Shown here piece after piece: positions 17,466-25,742 of a DNA stretch of 64,000 nt (position 1 is the first letter of the stretch; each line of letters opens with the position of its first letter). A program made the translations under genes and the position numbers. The DNA comes from Rhodobacteraceae bacterium QY30. GTDB lineage: Bacteria > Pseudomonadota > Alphaproteobacteria > Rhodobacterales > Rhodobacteraceae. The notes beneath the pieces were generated by a model. That model was not told the origin of the DNA, ran no database searches, and worked only from the letters and a program-made list of their open reading frames with translations. The stretch is from assembly GCA_002356635.1 (NCBI GenBank), contig CP023454.1:806001-870000 (forward strand), in the 5' to 3' direction.

Positions 17466-18131
17466 ATGAAACGGACCAATCTCAAGGCGGCGGTCGCGGT
17501 TGTGGGCGTCATGTCGGCGGCTGCGGCCGGGCTTGCCTGGGCGCAGACTGCGGAAACGACCTCGACGCCGCCCGCGGCGGACCAGCAGATGCCGATGCCC
17601 GGCATGGGCGGCATGATGGGTGGGATGATGGACGGCGGCCCGATGGGGATGGGGCGGATGCCGATGTTCGACTTCGCGCAGCTTGATGCCAACAAGGACG
17701 GCAAGATCACCGCCGAGGAGCTGAACCAGCAGCGCGCCGACCGCGCGAAAAGCCTGGATGCGGACGGTAATGGCACCATCTCGCTGGAGGAATACACTGC
17801 CTTCTTCCGGGCGCAGCGCGAAGCCATCCAGACCGCACGCGACACCGCGCGGTTCAAGGCGCTGGATGCCGACGGCAATGGCCAGCTGTCGGTGGCCGAG
17901 CTGATCGTGCGTCCCATGCCGATGCGGATGATCGAGCGAATGGACGCCAACAATGACGGTGCCGTCACCCAGGAGGAATTCGACGCCGCCAAGGCCCGGT
18001 TCGCCGATCGGATGAAGGGCGGGGACTTCCAGGGCCGGGAGGGCTGGCATGGACATCACGGCGGGAAGGGCATGATGGGCCACGGAATGGGCTGGTATGG
18101 CGGGAATGACGACGACGAGGGCGGCAACTGA
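17466..18131 (+). CDS. Exported EF-hand protein rich in Met and His
   Basis: A 221-residue protein with a signal peptide (AAVAVVGVMSAAAAGLAWA). Four EF-hand calcium loops are visible: DANKDGKITAEEL, DADGNGTISLEEY, DADGNGQLSVAEL and DANNDGAVTQEEF. Before them is a Met/Gly-rich segment (GMGGMMGGMMDGGPMGMGR) and after them a His/Gly/Met-rich tail (GWHGHHGGKGMMGHGMGW), both plausible soft-metal binding regions. AAGGAG ends immediately before the ATG at 17460, so the ATG at 17466 with a 6-base gap was chosen. It lies upstream of an ECF sigma operon that includes a heavy-metal-sensor-like protein, suggesting a shared envelope or metal-stress role. Confidence 0.8.
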   Translation: MKRTNLKAAVAVVGVMSAAAAGLAWAQTAETTSTPPAADQQMPMPGMGGMMGGMMDGGPMGMGRMPMFDFAQLDANKDGKITAEELNQQRADRAKSLDADGNGTISLEEYTAFFRAQREAIQTARDTARFKALDADGNGQLSVAELIVRPMPMRMIERMDANNDGAVTQEEFDAAKARFADRMKGGDFQGREGWHGHHGGKGMMGHGMGWYGGNDDDEGGN

Positions 18132-18144
18132 GATCACCCGACCA

Positions 18145-18168
18145 GGCCGGCCCCTTGGCGGGCCGGCC
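18145..18168 (+). terminator. Strong GC hairpin between the EF-hand gene and the sigma operon
   Basis: A 9-bp perfect stem (18145-18153 with 18160-18168) closes a 6-base loop 13 bp after the EF-hand stop. No T-run follows, so it may be a weak terminator or an mRNA 3' end stabiliser. Confidence 0.45.
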
Positions 18169-18193
18169 GATCCGAGGCTAGATACTCCGCGTG

Positions 18194-18811
18194 ATGCAGG
18201 AAAAACCGCCCCGCAATCCCCAGGCCCAGCCCGCCTCTCTGGCCCAGGCGCCCGACGAGACGCTTCTGGTGCTGTTCGGCCTGGGCGACCGCGAGGCGGC
18301 GCGCATCCTGACCGCGCGGCTGACCCCGCGCGCCTTTCGCGTCGCGCTGCGGATGCTGGGCGGGGACCGCGCCGAGGCCGAGGATATCGCCCAGGAAGCG
18401 ATGCTGCGGCTTTGGCGGCAGGCCGCCGACTGGCGTCAGGGCGAGGCCAGGGTCACGACCTGGCTTTACCGGGTGACGATGAACCTGGCCACCGACCGGT
18501 TGCGGATGCGTCGCGGCGTGGCCCTGGACCAGATCGCGGAGCCCGAGGACGGGCATCCTTCGGTTCTGGCGCAGATGATCGCGGCCGACCGGGTCGCGGC
18601 GCTGGACCAGGCGCTGGCCGCCTTGCCGGAACGCCAGCGGCAGGCGGTGGTCTTGCGCCACATCGAAGGACTGTCGAACCCCGAGATCGCGGTGATCCTC
18701 GGGGTCGGGGTCGAGGCCGTCGAAAGCCTGACCTCGCGCGGGAAAAGACTGCTGGCCGCCGTGCTTGCCGGCCGGAAAGAGGAACTGGGGTATGTCGATG
18801 ACCGACCGTGA
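18194..18811 (+). CDS. ECF-type RNA polymerase sigma factor
   Basis: A 205-residue sigma-70 family group IV (ECF) factor. Region 2 is at about residues 40-105 (DRAEAEDIAQEAMLRLWRQA, TTWLYRVTMNLATDRLR). Region 4 is at about 140-190 (LDQALAALPERQRQAVVLRH, then LSNPEIAVILGVGVEAVESL). The frame also has a GTG at 18191; the adjacent ATG at 18194 was chosen. The next gene, a small membrane protein, overlaps its end by 20 bp, the usual position of an anti-sigma factor. Confidence 0.88.
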   Translation: MQEKPPRNPQAQPASLAQAPDETLLVLFGLGDREAARILTARLTPRAFRVALRMLGGDRAEAEDIAQEAMLRLWRQAADWRQGEARVTTWLYRVTMNLATDRLRMRRGVALDQIAEPEDGHPSVLAQMIAADRVAALDQALAALPERQRQAVVLRHIEGLSNPEIAVILGVGVEAVESLTSRGKRLLAAVLAGRKEELGYVDDRP

Positions 18812-19151
18812 CCATCCCGAACTGGAGGATCTGTTCGCAACGGCGCGGACGGATTGCGCCTGGACGCCGGACAGGTTGATGGCGCGGGTGATGGCCGACG
18901 CGGAAGCCGTGTTGCAGGCGCGCGCTGTTTCCGTCGCCCGCCCGGGGGCGATGCGGTCGGGCGTGCTGCCGCAACTGATGCAGGCGCTGGGCGGGTGGGG
19001 GGGGATCGGCGGCCTTCTGACCGCCTCGTTCGCCGGGCTCTGGCTGGGTCTTGCGGGGGTTGCGGGGGACTTCGGGCTTGGGTCGGGCACCAGTTCGACG
19101 GCGCCTGATCTTGCCCCGGATGCCTATGCCATGCTTGCGGTCGAGGAGTGA
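18792..19151 (+). CDS. Small membrane protein, probable anti-sigma partner
   Basis: A 119-residue protein overlapping the ECF sigma gene by 20 bp. The N-terminal half is soluble and charged. One transmembrane segment (GGLLTASFAGLWLGLAGVAG, about residues 76-95) is followed by a short tail. Size, topology and position are those of small membrane anti-sigma factors in alphaproteobacteria, but no ZAS-type His/Cys motif is present, so the role is inferred from context. An ATG six bases downstream (18798) is an alternative start. Confidence 0.65.
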   Translation: MSMTDRDHPELEDLFATARTDCAWTPDRLMARVMADAEAVLQARAVSVARPGAMRSGVLPQLMQALGGWGGIGGLLTASFAGLWLGLAGVAGDFGLGSGTSSTAPDLAPDAYAMLAVEE

Positions 19152-19152
19152 C

Positions 19153-19641
19153 ATGACCGAAACGACAACGAATACCGGCCTGCCCTCGTCCACGCCGCGC
19201 TGGATGCGCCTGGCGCTGATCGCCTCGCTGGCGGTGAACCTTGCGGTGGCGGGGCTGGTCGGGGGTGCTGTCCTGTCCCACCGGGACGAAGGCCATCGGG
19301 GCCGTGACGGGCGCGAAAGCGCGATCGGCGTAATCACTCAGGCCCTGAGCCGCGAGGACCGCCGCGCGCTTCGGGCCGGGATGCTGGCCAGCCGGCAGGA
19401 ACGCCGCGCCGCCGTGGCCGAGGACCTGAAGGCCCTGTCCGCAGCGCTGCGTGCCCAGCCCTTCGACCCGGCTGCGGTTCAGACGGTCTTCGAACGCCAG
19501 ATCGGCCGCATGTCGGACGGCTTGCGCCGGGGGCAGGACATCATCGCGGCGCGATTTGCGGCAATGACTGCGGCCGAGCGAACCGCGTTGGCCGACCGCC
19601 TGGATGCGGCTGGGGCAAGGGCGCCCGGAGACGACGACTGA
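19153..19641 (+). CDS. Periplasmic heavy-metal sensor-like protein (Spy/CpxP/CnrX type)
   Basis: A 162-residue protein with one N-terminal membrane anchor (LALIASLAVNLAVAGLVGGAV, about residues 20-40) and a helical, Arg/Ala-rich periplasmic part. This fits the heavy-metal resistance/Spy-CpxP family seen as the third gene in sigma/anti-sigma/sensor operons. The segment SREDRRALRAGMLASRQERRA resembles the LTxxQ-type helices in that family. It starts 1 bp after the preceding stop. It probably relays envelope or metal stress to the anti-sigma factor; that role is inference. Confidence 0.7.
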   Translation: MTETTTNTGLPSSTPRWMRLALIASLAVNLAVAGLVGGAVLSHRDEGHRGRDGRESAIGVITQALSREDRRALRAGMLASRQERRAAVAEDLKALSAALRAQPFDPAAVQTVFERQIGRMSDGLRRGQDIIAARFAAMTAAERTALADRLDAAGARAPGDDD

Positions 19642-19661
19642 TCCCTGGACCCGTCGGCGCG

Positions 19662-21014
19662 TCAGGCGGCCGGCTTGTGCGCCAGGACGCGGTTCCGGCC
19701 ATTCATCTTGCAGGACAAAAGGGCCTGGTCGGCCCGGTCAAGCACGTCGGACGGGCGCAGCCCCGGCTCGCTGACCGCGATCCCGACCGATGTGGTCACG
19801 CGCAGCGGCCCCTGGCCCCGCGCCAGCAGCACGGGCTGGTTGGCGACCAGCCGGCGCAGGTTCTCGGCCGCCCGCTCGGCCATCGGGACAGGGCAATCGG
19901 GCAGGACCACCAGAAACTCCTCGCCGCCGATCCGGGCCAAAAGGTCGCCCGGCGCCATCGCTGCGGTCAGCCGGTCGGCGATTTCACACAGGACTCGATC
20001 CCCCGCCGCGTGGCCCAGCGTATCATTGACGGTCTTGAATCGGTCGATGTCCAGCATCAGCACCGCGAAGGGCCGGCCGCTTTGCTGGGACTCATCCGCG
20101 ATGCGCGCCAGTTCCGGCAGGGCATGACGGCGGTTGAAAAGCCCGGTCAGCGGATCGGTCGAGGCCATCCGCAACTCGCTGGCGACGGATTTGCGCCACT
20201 GGTCCTCCTCGCGCTTGCGGGCCACGGCCTTGCCCAGGCGCAGGGCGATTTCATGGGGGGAAGCCTCGGCCCCGATCAGGTCGCAGGCGCCCATGTCCAG
20301 CGCCAGTGCGGCCAGCTGCGCCTCGGCCCCCGGCGCCAGAAGGACCAGGGCGGCATCGCGCGTCGCGGACCGGACCCTCAGTTCGGACAGCAGCCCCAGC
20401 ATCCCTGTCAGCCCTGCGGCCGAGGTCCGGATCACGATCACGTCCGGGCTGGGCCCGCCGCCAAACCCCGCCAGCGCCTCGACCCGGCTGGCCACCACGA
20501 TCTGCGACGGCAGGTGACGGCGAAGCAGGTTGCGCAACGACATGGCGGCGACCGTGTCGTCCGCGATCAGCGCGATATGCGGTGGCGACTGGTAGGGCAC
20601 GACGGGTTCGGCCAGGCCGCGGCGCGGCGGGGGCACGATCTTGTCGCGGTCCCGCAGCAGGCTGCGCAGCCGCGCCTGAAGCACCACGTCGCTGACCGGC
20701 TTGGCCAGAACATCATCCGCCCCGGCCTCGAAGGCCGCCAGCCGGGCCTCGGTGTCGCGCGGATCGCCCAGGATCACGATCGGCAGGTCGTGCAGCACGG
20801 CGTCCGACCGGATCGCCCGGCAAAGCATGTCCCCCGTGGCATCGGGCAGGGCCGCGTCCGCCAGCACCAGATCGGGCGCCGTCCCATGCGCCAGGGTCAG
20901 CGCCTCGGCCAGGTCCGAGGCAAGAATCGTGTCGTAACAGGCCGCACCCAGCCGCACCTTCATCAGGATGCGGTTCGTCGCCGTTCCGTCCACGATCAGG
21001 ATCCGCCCTGTCAA
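19662..21014 (-). CDS. pleD: PleD-like response regulator diguanylate cyclase
   Basis: A 450-residue protein laid out like Caulobacter PleD: REC1 (about residues 1-115), REC2 (about 145-260) and GGDEF (about 285-445). REC1 keeps the phospho-acceptor Asp (LVLADAALPD) and the Lys in VLAKPVSD. REC2 is degenerate: the matching strand reads DVIVIRTSAAG with no acceptor Asp. The active site is RIGGEEFLVVLPD, so cyclic di-GMP synthesis is expected. The product-inhibition site five residues before GGEEF reads APGD rather than RxxD. In related bacteria DUF3572 is its neighbour, as here (divergent). It probably links phosphorelay input to motility or surface lifestyle. Confidence 0.85.
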   Translation of the reverse strand: MTGRILIVDGTATNRILMKVRLGAACYDTILASDLAEALTLAHGTAPDLVLADAALPDATGDMLCRAIRSDAVLHDLPIVILGDPRDTEARLAAFEAGADDVLAKPVSDVVLQARLRSLLRDRDKIVPPPRRGLAEPVVPYQSPPHIALIADDTVAAMSLRNLLRRHLPSQIVVASRVEALAGFGGGPSPDVIVIRTSAAGLTGMLGLLSELRVRSATRDAALVLLAPGAEAQLAALALDMGACDLIGAEASPHEIALRLGKAVARKREEDQWRKSVASELRMASTDPLTGLFNRRHALPELARIADESQQSGRPFAVLMLDIDRFKTVNDTLGHAAGDRVLCEIADRLTAAMAPGDLLARIGGEEFLVVLPDCPVPMAERAAENLRRLVANQPVLLARGQGPLRVTTSVGIAVSEPGLRPSDVLDRADQALLSCKMNGRNRVLAHKPAA

Positions 21015-21115
21015 TTGGGCCTCCTTCGCTGTACATCTGCGTGCCCTGGCCTCATCCTTTGGTGATAAAAGTTAATAAACCCTTTCGCAGGGCCGGACGA
21101 ATTGGAGATGTCACG

Positions 21116-21397
21116 ATGATCGGACAGGATGCGGCAGAGACGCTTGCCCTACAGGCGCTGGGCTGGCTGGCAGGCCAGGATGAACTGTTCGAAGGTTTCC
21201 TCGGTGCCAGCGGCCTGGACCGTGACGGGCTGCGCGCCCGCCTGGGAGAGCCGGAGGTTCTGGTCTCGGTCCTGGATTTCCTGCTGTCCGACGACGCCTT
21301 CGTGATGGCCTTTTCACGCGATGCGGGCATCCCGCCCGACCTGCCGATGCGTGCGCGCGCGGCGCTGCCGGGCGGGGCAGAGTATCACTGGACCTGA
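21116..21397 (+). CDS. DUF3572 family protein
   Basis: A 93-residue helical protein matching DUF3572, an uncharacterised alphaproteobacterial family (ALGWLAGQDELFEGFLGASGL, then FLLSDDAFVMAF). The frame extends to 21041, but the ATG at 21116 has GGAGA 7 bases before it. It is divergent from the pleD-like gene. The function is unknown; recurring pairing with PleD suggests a link to cell-cycle or cyclic di-GMP signalling. Confidence 0.75.
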   Translation: MIGQDAAETLALQALGWLAGQDELFEGFLGASGLDRDGLRARLGEPEVLVSVLDFLLSDDAFVMAFSRDAGIPPDLPMRARAALPGGAEYHWT

Positions 21398-21441
21398 CGC
21401 CCGCGCCTCAATAGCTTGGCGCCGGAACGCAGGGGGCTGGC

Positions 21442-22152
21442 ATGACCGACATTCGCGGCATCATCTTCGACAAGGATGGCACGCTTTTCGACTTTACCCG
21501 CACCTGGGGCAGCTGGACCCGCCGGATCATCGCGGACCTGGCCGGAGAGAATGCGGGCCTGTCCGCCGAACTGGCGCGAGTGATGGGGTTCGATCCCGGA
21601 ACTGGGCGTTTCGAACGATCCAGCATGGTGATTGCCGAAACCACCGAGACGGTGATGGCGGCCCTGCTGCCGATGCTGCCCCGCGCGGATCCGGCCGCGC
21701 TGCTGGAACGCATGAATCGCATCGCGGCCGAGGTGCATCCCGTTCCCGCCGTCGATCTGGCAGCGGTGCTGAGTGAGTTGCGATGCCCCGTTGGCGCCCC
21801 GCAGCGGCGGATCGGCCTGGCGACCAACGATGCCGAGGCACCGGCGCTCAGCCACCTCCGGTCGGCGGGGGTCGAGGATCTGTTCGACTTCGTCGCCGGT
21901 TTTGACAGCGGTTTCGGCAGCAAGCCCGAGATCGGGCAGCTGATGGCCTTTGCCGACCGAATGGAACTGTCCCCGGCCTCGGTCGCCATGGTGGGCGACA
22001 GCCGCCATGACCTGGACGCCGCGCGCAGCGCCGGCATGACCGCAGTCGCCGTGCTGACCGGCGTGGCCGGGGCGGCGGACCTTGCGCCCCATGCCGATGT
22101 CGTGCTGCCGGACATCGGCCACCTTTCGGACTGGCTGTCGGGCCGACATTAA
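21442..22152 (+). CDS. HAD-superfamily phosphatase (phosphoglycolate phosphatase-like)
   Basis: A 236-residue HAD hydrolase. Motif I is FDKDGTLFDF at about residues 9-18 (the DxD nucleophile pair). Motif II is the IGLATND strand near the middle. Motif III/IV is the Lys in GSKPEIGQLM followed by MVGDSRHDLDAARSAGM. The layout fits the Gph/phosphoglycolate phosphatase subgroup with an alpha-helical cap. The substrate is uncertain. Confidence 0.85.
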   Translation: MTDIRGIIFDKDGTLFDFTRTWGSWTRRIIADLAGENAGLSAELARVMGFDPGTGRFERSSMVIAETTETVMAALLPMLPRADPAALLERMNRIAAEVHPVPAVDLAAVLSELRCPVGAPQRRIGLATNDAEAPALSHLRSAGVEDLFDFVAGFDSGFGSKPEIGQLMAFADRMELSPASVAMVGDSRHDLDAARSAGMTAVAVLTGVAGAADLAPHADVVLPDIGHLSDWLSGRH

Positions 22153-22278
22153 GTCCCGCCCGCGCCGGAACCAAGAAAAACGACACAGGCGCGTCGCAAA
22201 GCGCGGCGAAGCTGATCGGCGGGGCCGGAATGCTCTGTTTCAGGGGCCGGTGCCGGCCCGAAGGACGAAAGGGCGACC

Positions 22279-23859
22279 ATGTCGGACGATCTTGGCGCGG
22301 GACCGAAGGACACATCGCGTAAAAGCGGACGGGCCGGGGGCCGCGCCGGCCACGCCCAGCGGGCGGGTGGGCACGCGATCGAACAGATGCCCTGGCGGAT
22401 CCCCGTCAACCACGACCGGCCGACCGAGCCCATCGACGCCGAGGGCGTGACCGCCATCCACAAGGGCGCGATGCGGATCCTGTCGCAAATCGGCATCCGC
22501 TTTCTGAATGACGAGGCGCTGGCGCTGTTCCGGCAGGCGGGCTGTAAGGTCGATGGCCAGACCGTCTTCATGGACGAGGATTTCGTCATGGAGATGATGG
22601 CCCGCTGCCCGGCCGAATTCACCATTACGCCCCGCAACCCCGACAGGGCGCTGCCGATCGGGGGTAAGCACCTGCTGTTCGGCAACGTGTCCTCCCCGCC
22701 GAACTACTGGGACATCCGGCGCGGCAAGGTGCCGGGCTTCATGGACGGGTTTCGGGATCTGGTGAAGCTGACCCAGTATTTCAACTGCATCCATTTCGCG
22801 GGCGGCTATCCGGTTGAACCGATCGATATCCACCCCTCTGTCCGTCACCTGGACTGCATCTACGAAAAGCTGGTGCTGACCGACAAGGTGATCCACGCAT
22901 ATTCGCTGGGCCGCGAACGGATCGAGGATGCGATGGAGATGGTGCGGATCGCGGGCGGCCTGACACCAGAGGAATTCCGCGCGAAACCGCGGATGTATAC
23001 CAACATCAACTCGGTCTCGCCCCTGAAACATGACCACCCGATGATCGATGGCGCGCTGCGCTGCGCGCGGGCGGGGCAGGTGGTGATCGTCACGCCCTTC
23101 ACGCTGGCGGGGGCGATGGCGCCCGTGACCATGTCGGGCGCGGTGACGCTGTCGATTGCCGAGGCACTGTCGGCGATCGCGCTGATCCAATATGCCGCGC
23201 CCGGCGCGCCCTGCATGATCGGCACCTTCACCTCGAACGTGGACATGAAGTCCGGTGCGCCTGCCTTCGGCACGCCCGAATACATGCGCGCCACGCAGAT
23301 CACCGGGCAGATGGCGCGGTTCTACAAGCTGCCGCTCCGGTCCTCGGGTGTCTGCGCGGCGAACGTGCCGGACGGGCAGTCGATGTGGGAAACCTCGAAC
23401 AGCCTTTGGGCGGCCGTGCAGTCGGGAACGAACATGGTCTACCACGCCGCGGGCTGGCTGGAGGGCGGGCTGATCGCCAGCCCCGAGAAGTTCGTGATGG
23501 ACTGCGAGGTGCTGCAGATGATCCAGCGCTACATGGAGCCGGCCACTTGGGCCACATCACCCGAGGACCTGGCAATCGACGCCATCGCCGAAGTGGGGCC
23601 GGACGGCCACTACTTCGGCTGCCAGCACACGCAGGACCGCTACACCACGGCTTTCTACGCCCCCTTCGCCAGCGATTGGCGCAACTATGAGGCCTGGCAG
23701 GCCGACGGCGGTTTGTGGACGGCCGAGCGGGCGCACAAGATTGCCGGCGAGATTCTGGCCGAATTCGTGCCCCCGCCGCTGGATCCGGCCCGGCATGAGG
23801 AACTTCGGGCCTTTGTCGAACGTCGCAAGGCGGAAGGCGGCGCACCCACCGATTTCTGA
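22279..23859 (+). CDS. MttB-family methyltransferase without pyrrolysine
   Basis: A 526-residue protein of the trimethylamine methyltransferase (MttB) superfamily. The frame is continuous, with no in-frame UAG, so it belongs to the non-pyrrolysine branch, whose known members demethylate glycine betaine, proline betaine or carnitine onto a corrinoid protein. Family segments include FTITPRNP, HLLFGNVSSPPNYWDI and the GAPAFGTPEYMRATQITGQM helix. The first 35 residues form a Gly/Arg/Lys-rich extension absent from typical members. No corrinoid protein or reactivase is in the window, so the methyl acceptor is unclear. In Rhodobacterales such genes are common near betaine or dimethylglycine genes. 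Confidence 0.85.
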   Translation: MSDDLGAGPKDTSRKSGRAGGRAGHAQRAGGHAIEQMPWRIPVNHDRPTEPIDAEGVTAIHKGAMRILSQIGIRFLNDEALALFRQAGCKVDGQTVFMDEDFVMEMMARCPAEFTITPRNPDRALPIGGKHLLFGNVSSPPNYWDIRRGKVPGFMDGFRDLVKLTQYFNCIHFAGGYPVEPIDIHPSVRHLDCIYEKLVLTDKVIHAYSLGRERIEDAMEMVRIAGGLTPEEFRAKPRMYTNINSVSPLKHDHPMIDGALRCARAGQVVIVTPFTLAGAMAPVTMSGAVTLSIAEALSAIALIQYAAPGAPCMIGTFTSNVDMKSGAPAFGTPEYMRATQITGQMARFYKLPLRSSGVCAANVPDGQSMWETSNSLWAAVQSGTNMVYHAAGWLEGGLIASPEKFVMDCEVLQMIQRYMEPATWATSPEDLAIDAIAEVGPDGHYFGCQHTQDRYTTAFYAPFASDWRNYEAWQADGGLWTAERAHKIAGEILAEFVPPPLDPARHEELRAFVERRKAEGGAPTDF

Positions 23860-23941
23860 GGGTGGCAATCGTTGGCATTAAGTCTTTTCTTAAGGTGCGT
23901 CCGCTAGGCTGGCCGGTAATCGGTAGCAAAGGCGGTGGCAG

Positions 23942-24505
23942 ATGCACGGACTTGTCAACAGATCCTTGCAGGCATTTCTGAACGACACCTACGGCACCGC
24001 GCTTTGGGAAGCGGTGGCGCAAGACATCGACATGGATCCGTCGGGCGTGGAAGCGATGGTGCAGCATGACGATTCGCTGACCGAGCTTCTGGTGGAGGCA
24101 GCGGCGCGCCGTCTGGTCAAGCCGCGGGAGGCGCTTCTGGAGGATGTGGGCGCCTACCTTGCGTCACGCGAGGCACTGCGCCGCCTTCTGCGTTTCAGTG
24201 GCCGCAATTATCTGGATTTCCTTCTGTCGCTGGACGAACTGCCGGACCGGATACACCTGGCCATACCGGATCTGGATTTCCCGGCGATCACGGTCACGGA
24301 ACACGGGGCGGGCCGCGTTCTGGTCGCCTGTTCGCTGCCACTTTACAGGAACGTGCTGGCTGGCGTGCTGCGCGGCATGGCGGATGACTACGGCGCGCTG
24401 GCCGTCATCGAAACGAACGAGGACGGTCGCTTGTGCGTCGAGCTGATGGACGCGCAATTCGCTGCGGGACGGCGGTTCGACCTGGCCAGACCGGGGGTGG
24501 AATGA
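23942..24505 (+). CDS. H-NOX domain protein lacking the heme-binding residues
   Basis: A 187-residue stand-alone H-NOX (heme-NO/O2 binding) domain of normal length, beginning MHGLVNRSLQAF. Family-typical segments are RRLLRFSGRNYLDFLLSLDEL and PDLDFPAITVTEHGAGRVL. Known H-NOX proteins bind heme through a His at about position 102 (LDEVH type) and a YxSxR motif at about 131-135. Here residue 101 is Pro (LDELP) and the YxSxR positions read Cys130, Leu132, Leu134. All four hallmark residues are lost, so heme binding is unlikely in the usual way. The stop overlaps the start of an HNOBA-GGDEF gene (ATGA), the usual H-NOX signalling partner. Confidence 0.85.
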   Translation: MHGLVNRSLQAFLNDTYGTALWEAVAQDIDMDPSGVEAMVQHDDSLTELLVEAAARRLVKPREALLEDVGAYLASREALRRLLRFSGRNYLDFLLSLDELPDRIHLAIPDLDFPAITVTEHGAGRVLVACSLPLYRNVLAGVLRGMADDYGALAVIETNEDGRLCVELMDAQFAAGRRFDLARPGVE

Positions 24506-25581
24506 TGGACATGCCGGAAATGCCCCGCGTGTCGATCGATCTGTCGGCCATGGCGCGGCTGATGCCGATGTATGCGCTGGTATCGCCCGACGGTCGCCTG
24601 CGCAGCCTGGGGCCGACACTGGCCAAGGTCTGCGGGCCGCGCGCCATGCCGGGGATTCCATTCCTCGAGCTGTTCCGCTGCCTCCGGTCCGCCTGCGCCA
24701 AAAGTCCGGGCCAACTGGCGAAGGCCCAGGATGACCGGCTGGTCTTTGCGCTGCGCGACAATCCCGATACGGTGCTGCGGGGCCAGGTTGTGCCCCTTGG
24801 GGCCGGGCAGGGGATGCTTCTGAACCTGTCCTTCGGCATTTCGGCGGCCGAAGCAGTGGCGCAATACGCGCTGGACTGCGAAGATTTCGCCATCACCGAC
24901 CTGACGGTCGAGCTTCTGTACCTGACCGAGGCGAACGCCGCCGTCATGGGAGAGCTGGCCGCCCTGAATGACCGCCTGCTGAAGTCGCGGGACCGGGCGG
25001 AGCGGCGCGCCCTGACGGATTCGCTCACCGGGCTGTCGAATCGGCGCGCGCTGGAACTTTCCTGCCGGCGTCTGTCGCAGGATGACGCTTTCGACCCGGA
25101 TCGCCGCCGGACCGGAGGCGAGGCGAAGAAGGGTTTTGCGGTCCTGCAACTTGACCTCGATCATTTCAAGGCGGTCAATGACACCTACGGCCATGCGGCG
25201 GGGGATCATGTCCTGCGTCACGTCGGGATGGCGCTGCGCGCGGAAACCCGGCAAAGCGATGTGGTGGCGCGGCTGGGCGGCGACGAATTCGTCCTGATCC
25301 TGTCCGGCTTCACCGATTCCGTGGCCGTCATGAAGCTGGCGCGTCGCATCATTTCCCGGCTGGAAACTCCCATCGAATATCAGGGACAATTGTGCAGGAT
25401 CTCGGGGAGTATCGGGATTGCGCTGTCGACCGATTATGCCATCGCCGATACCGACCGGATGCTGGCCGACGCGGATGCCGCCTTGTATCATTCAAAGCAC
25501 GAAGGGCGGGGGGGCGCCATGCTGCATCGCCTGATCCGCGAAGATGCCCAAACCGGCGGTCCGGTGGAAGACGGCGCCTGA
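24502..25581 (+). CDS. HNOBA-GGDEF diguanylate cyclase paired with the H-NOX
   Basis: A 359-residue protein. Residues about 12-150 match the heme-NO-binding-associated (HNOBA, PAS-like) domain (MPMYALVSPDGRLRSLGPTL, then PGIPFLELF). A short coiled coil (TEANAAVMGELAALNDRLL) leads into a GGDEF domain at about 175-345. The active site RLGGDEFVLIL is intact and the RxxD product-inhibition site (RQSD) is present five residues before it, so cyclic di-GMP synthesis under feedback control is expected. No EAL domain is present. The ATG overlaps the H-NOX stop, implying coupled translation and a protein complex. Confidence 0.88.
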   Translation: MMDMPEMPRVSIDLSAMARLMPMYALVSPDGRLRSLGPTLAKVCGPRAMPGIPFLELFRCLRSACAKSPGQLAKAQDDRLVFALRDNPDTVLRGQVVPLGAGQGMLLNLSFGISAAEAVAQYALDCEDFAITDLTVELLYLTEANAAVMGELAALNDRLLKSRDRAERRALTDSLTGLSNRRALELSCRRLSQDDAFDPDRRRTGGEAKKGFAVLQLDLDHFKAVNDTYGHAAGDHVLRHVGMALRAETRQSDVVARLGGDEFVLILSGFTDSVAVMKLARRIISRLETPIEYQGQLCRISGSIGIALSTDYAIADTDRMLADADAALYHSKHEGRGGAMLHRLIREDAQTGGPVEDGA

Positions 25582-25742
25582 TCTTCGCGGGCCGCGCGCC
25601 TGACCGCAGGTTGCGATGTGGGGGTGGCGGAATGGTGCCGGCCTGACCTGGCATGTCATCCGACCGGAAGGGGCGCGCCGCCACCCTCCGACGAACAGGC
25701 CGTCCGGCCACTCGGGGGCGGCCCGAGCAGACGAGGGGGATC

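Noticed and set aside
21066-21090. TTAA-containing site near the pleD/DUF3572 promoters, possible CtrA site
   Set aside because: Only one half of the TTAA-n7-TTAA pattern is present.
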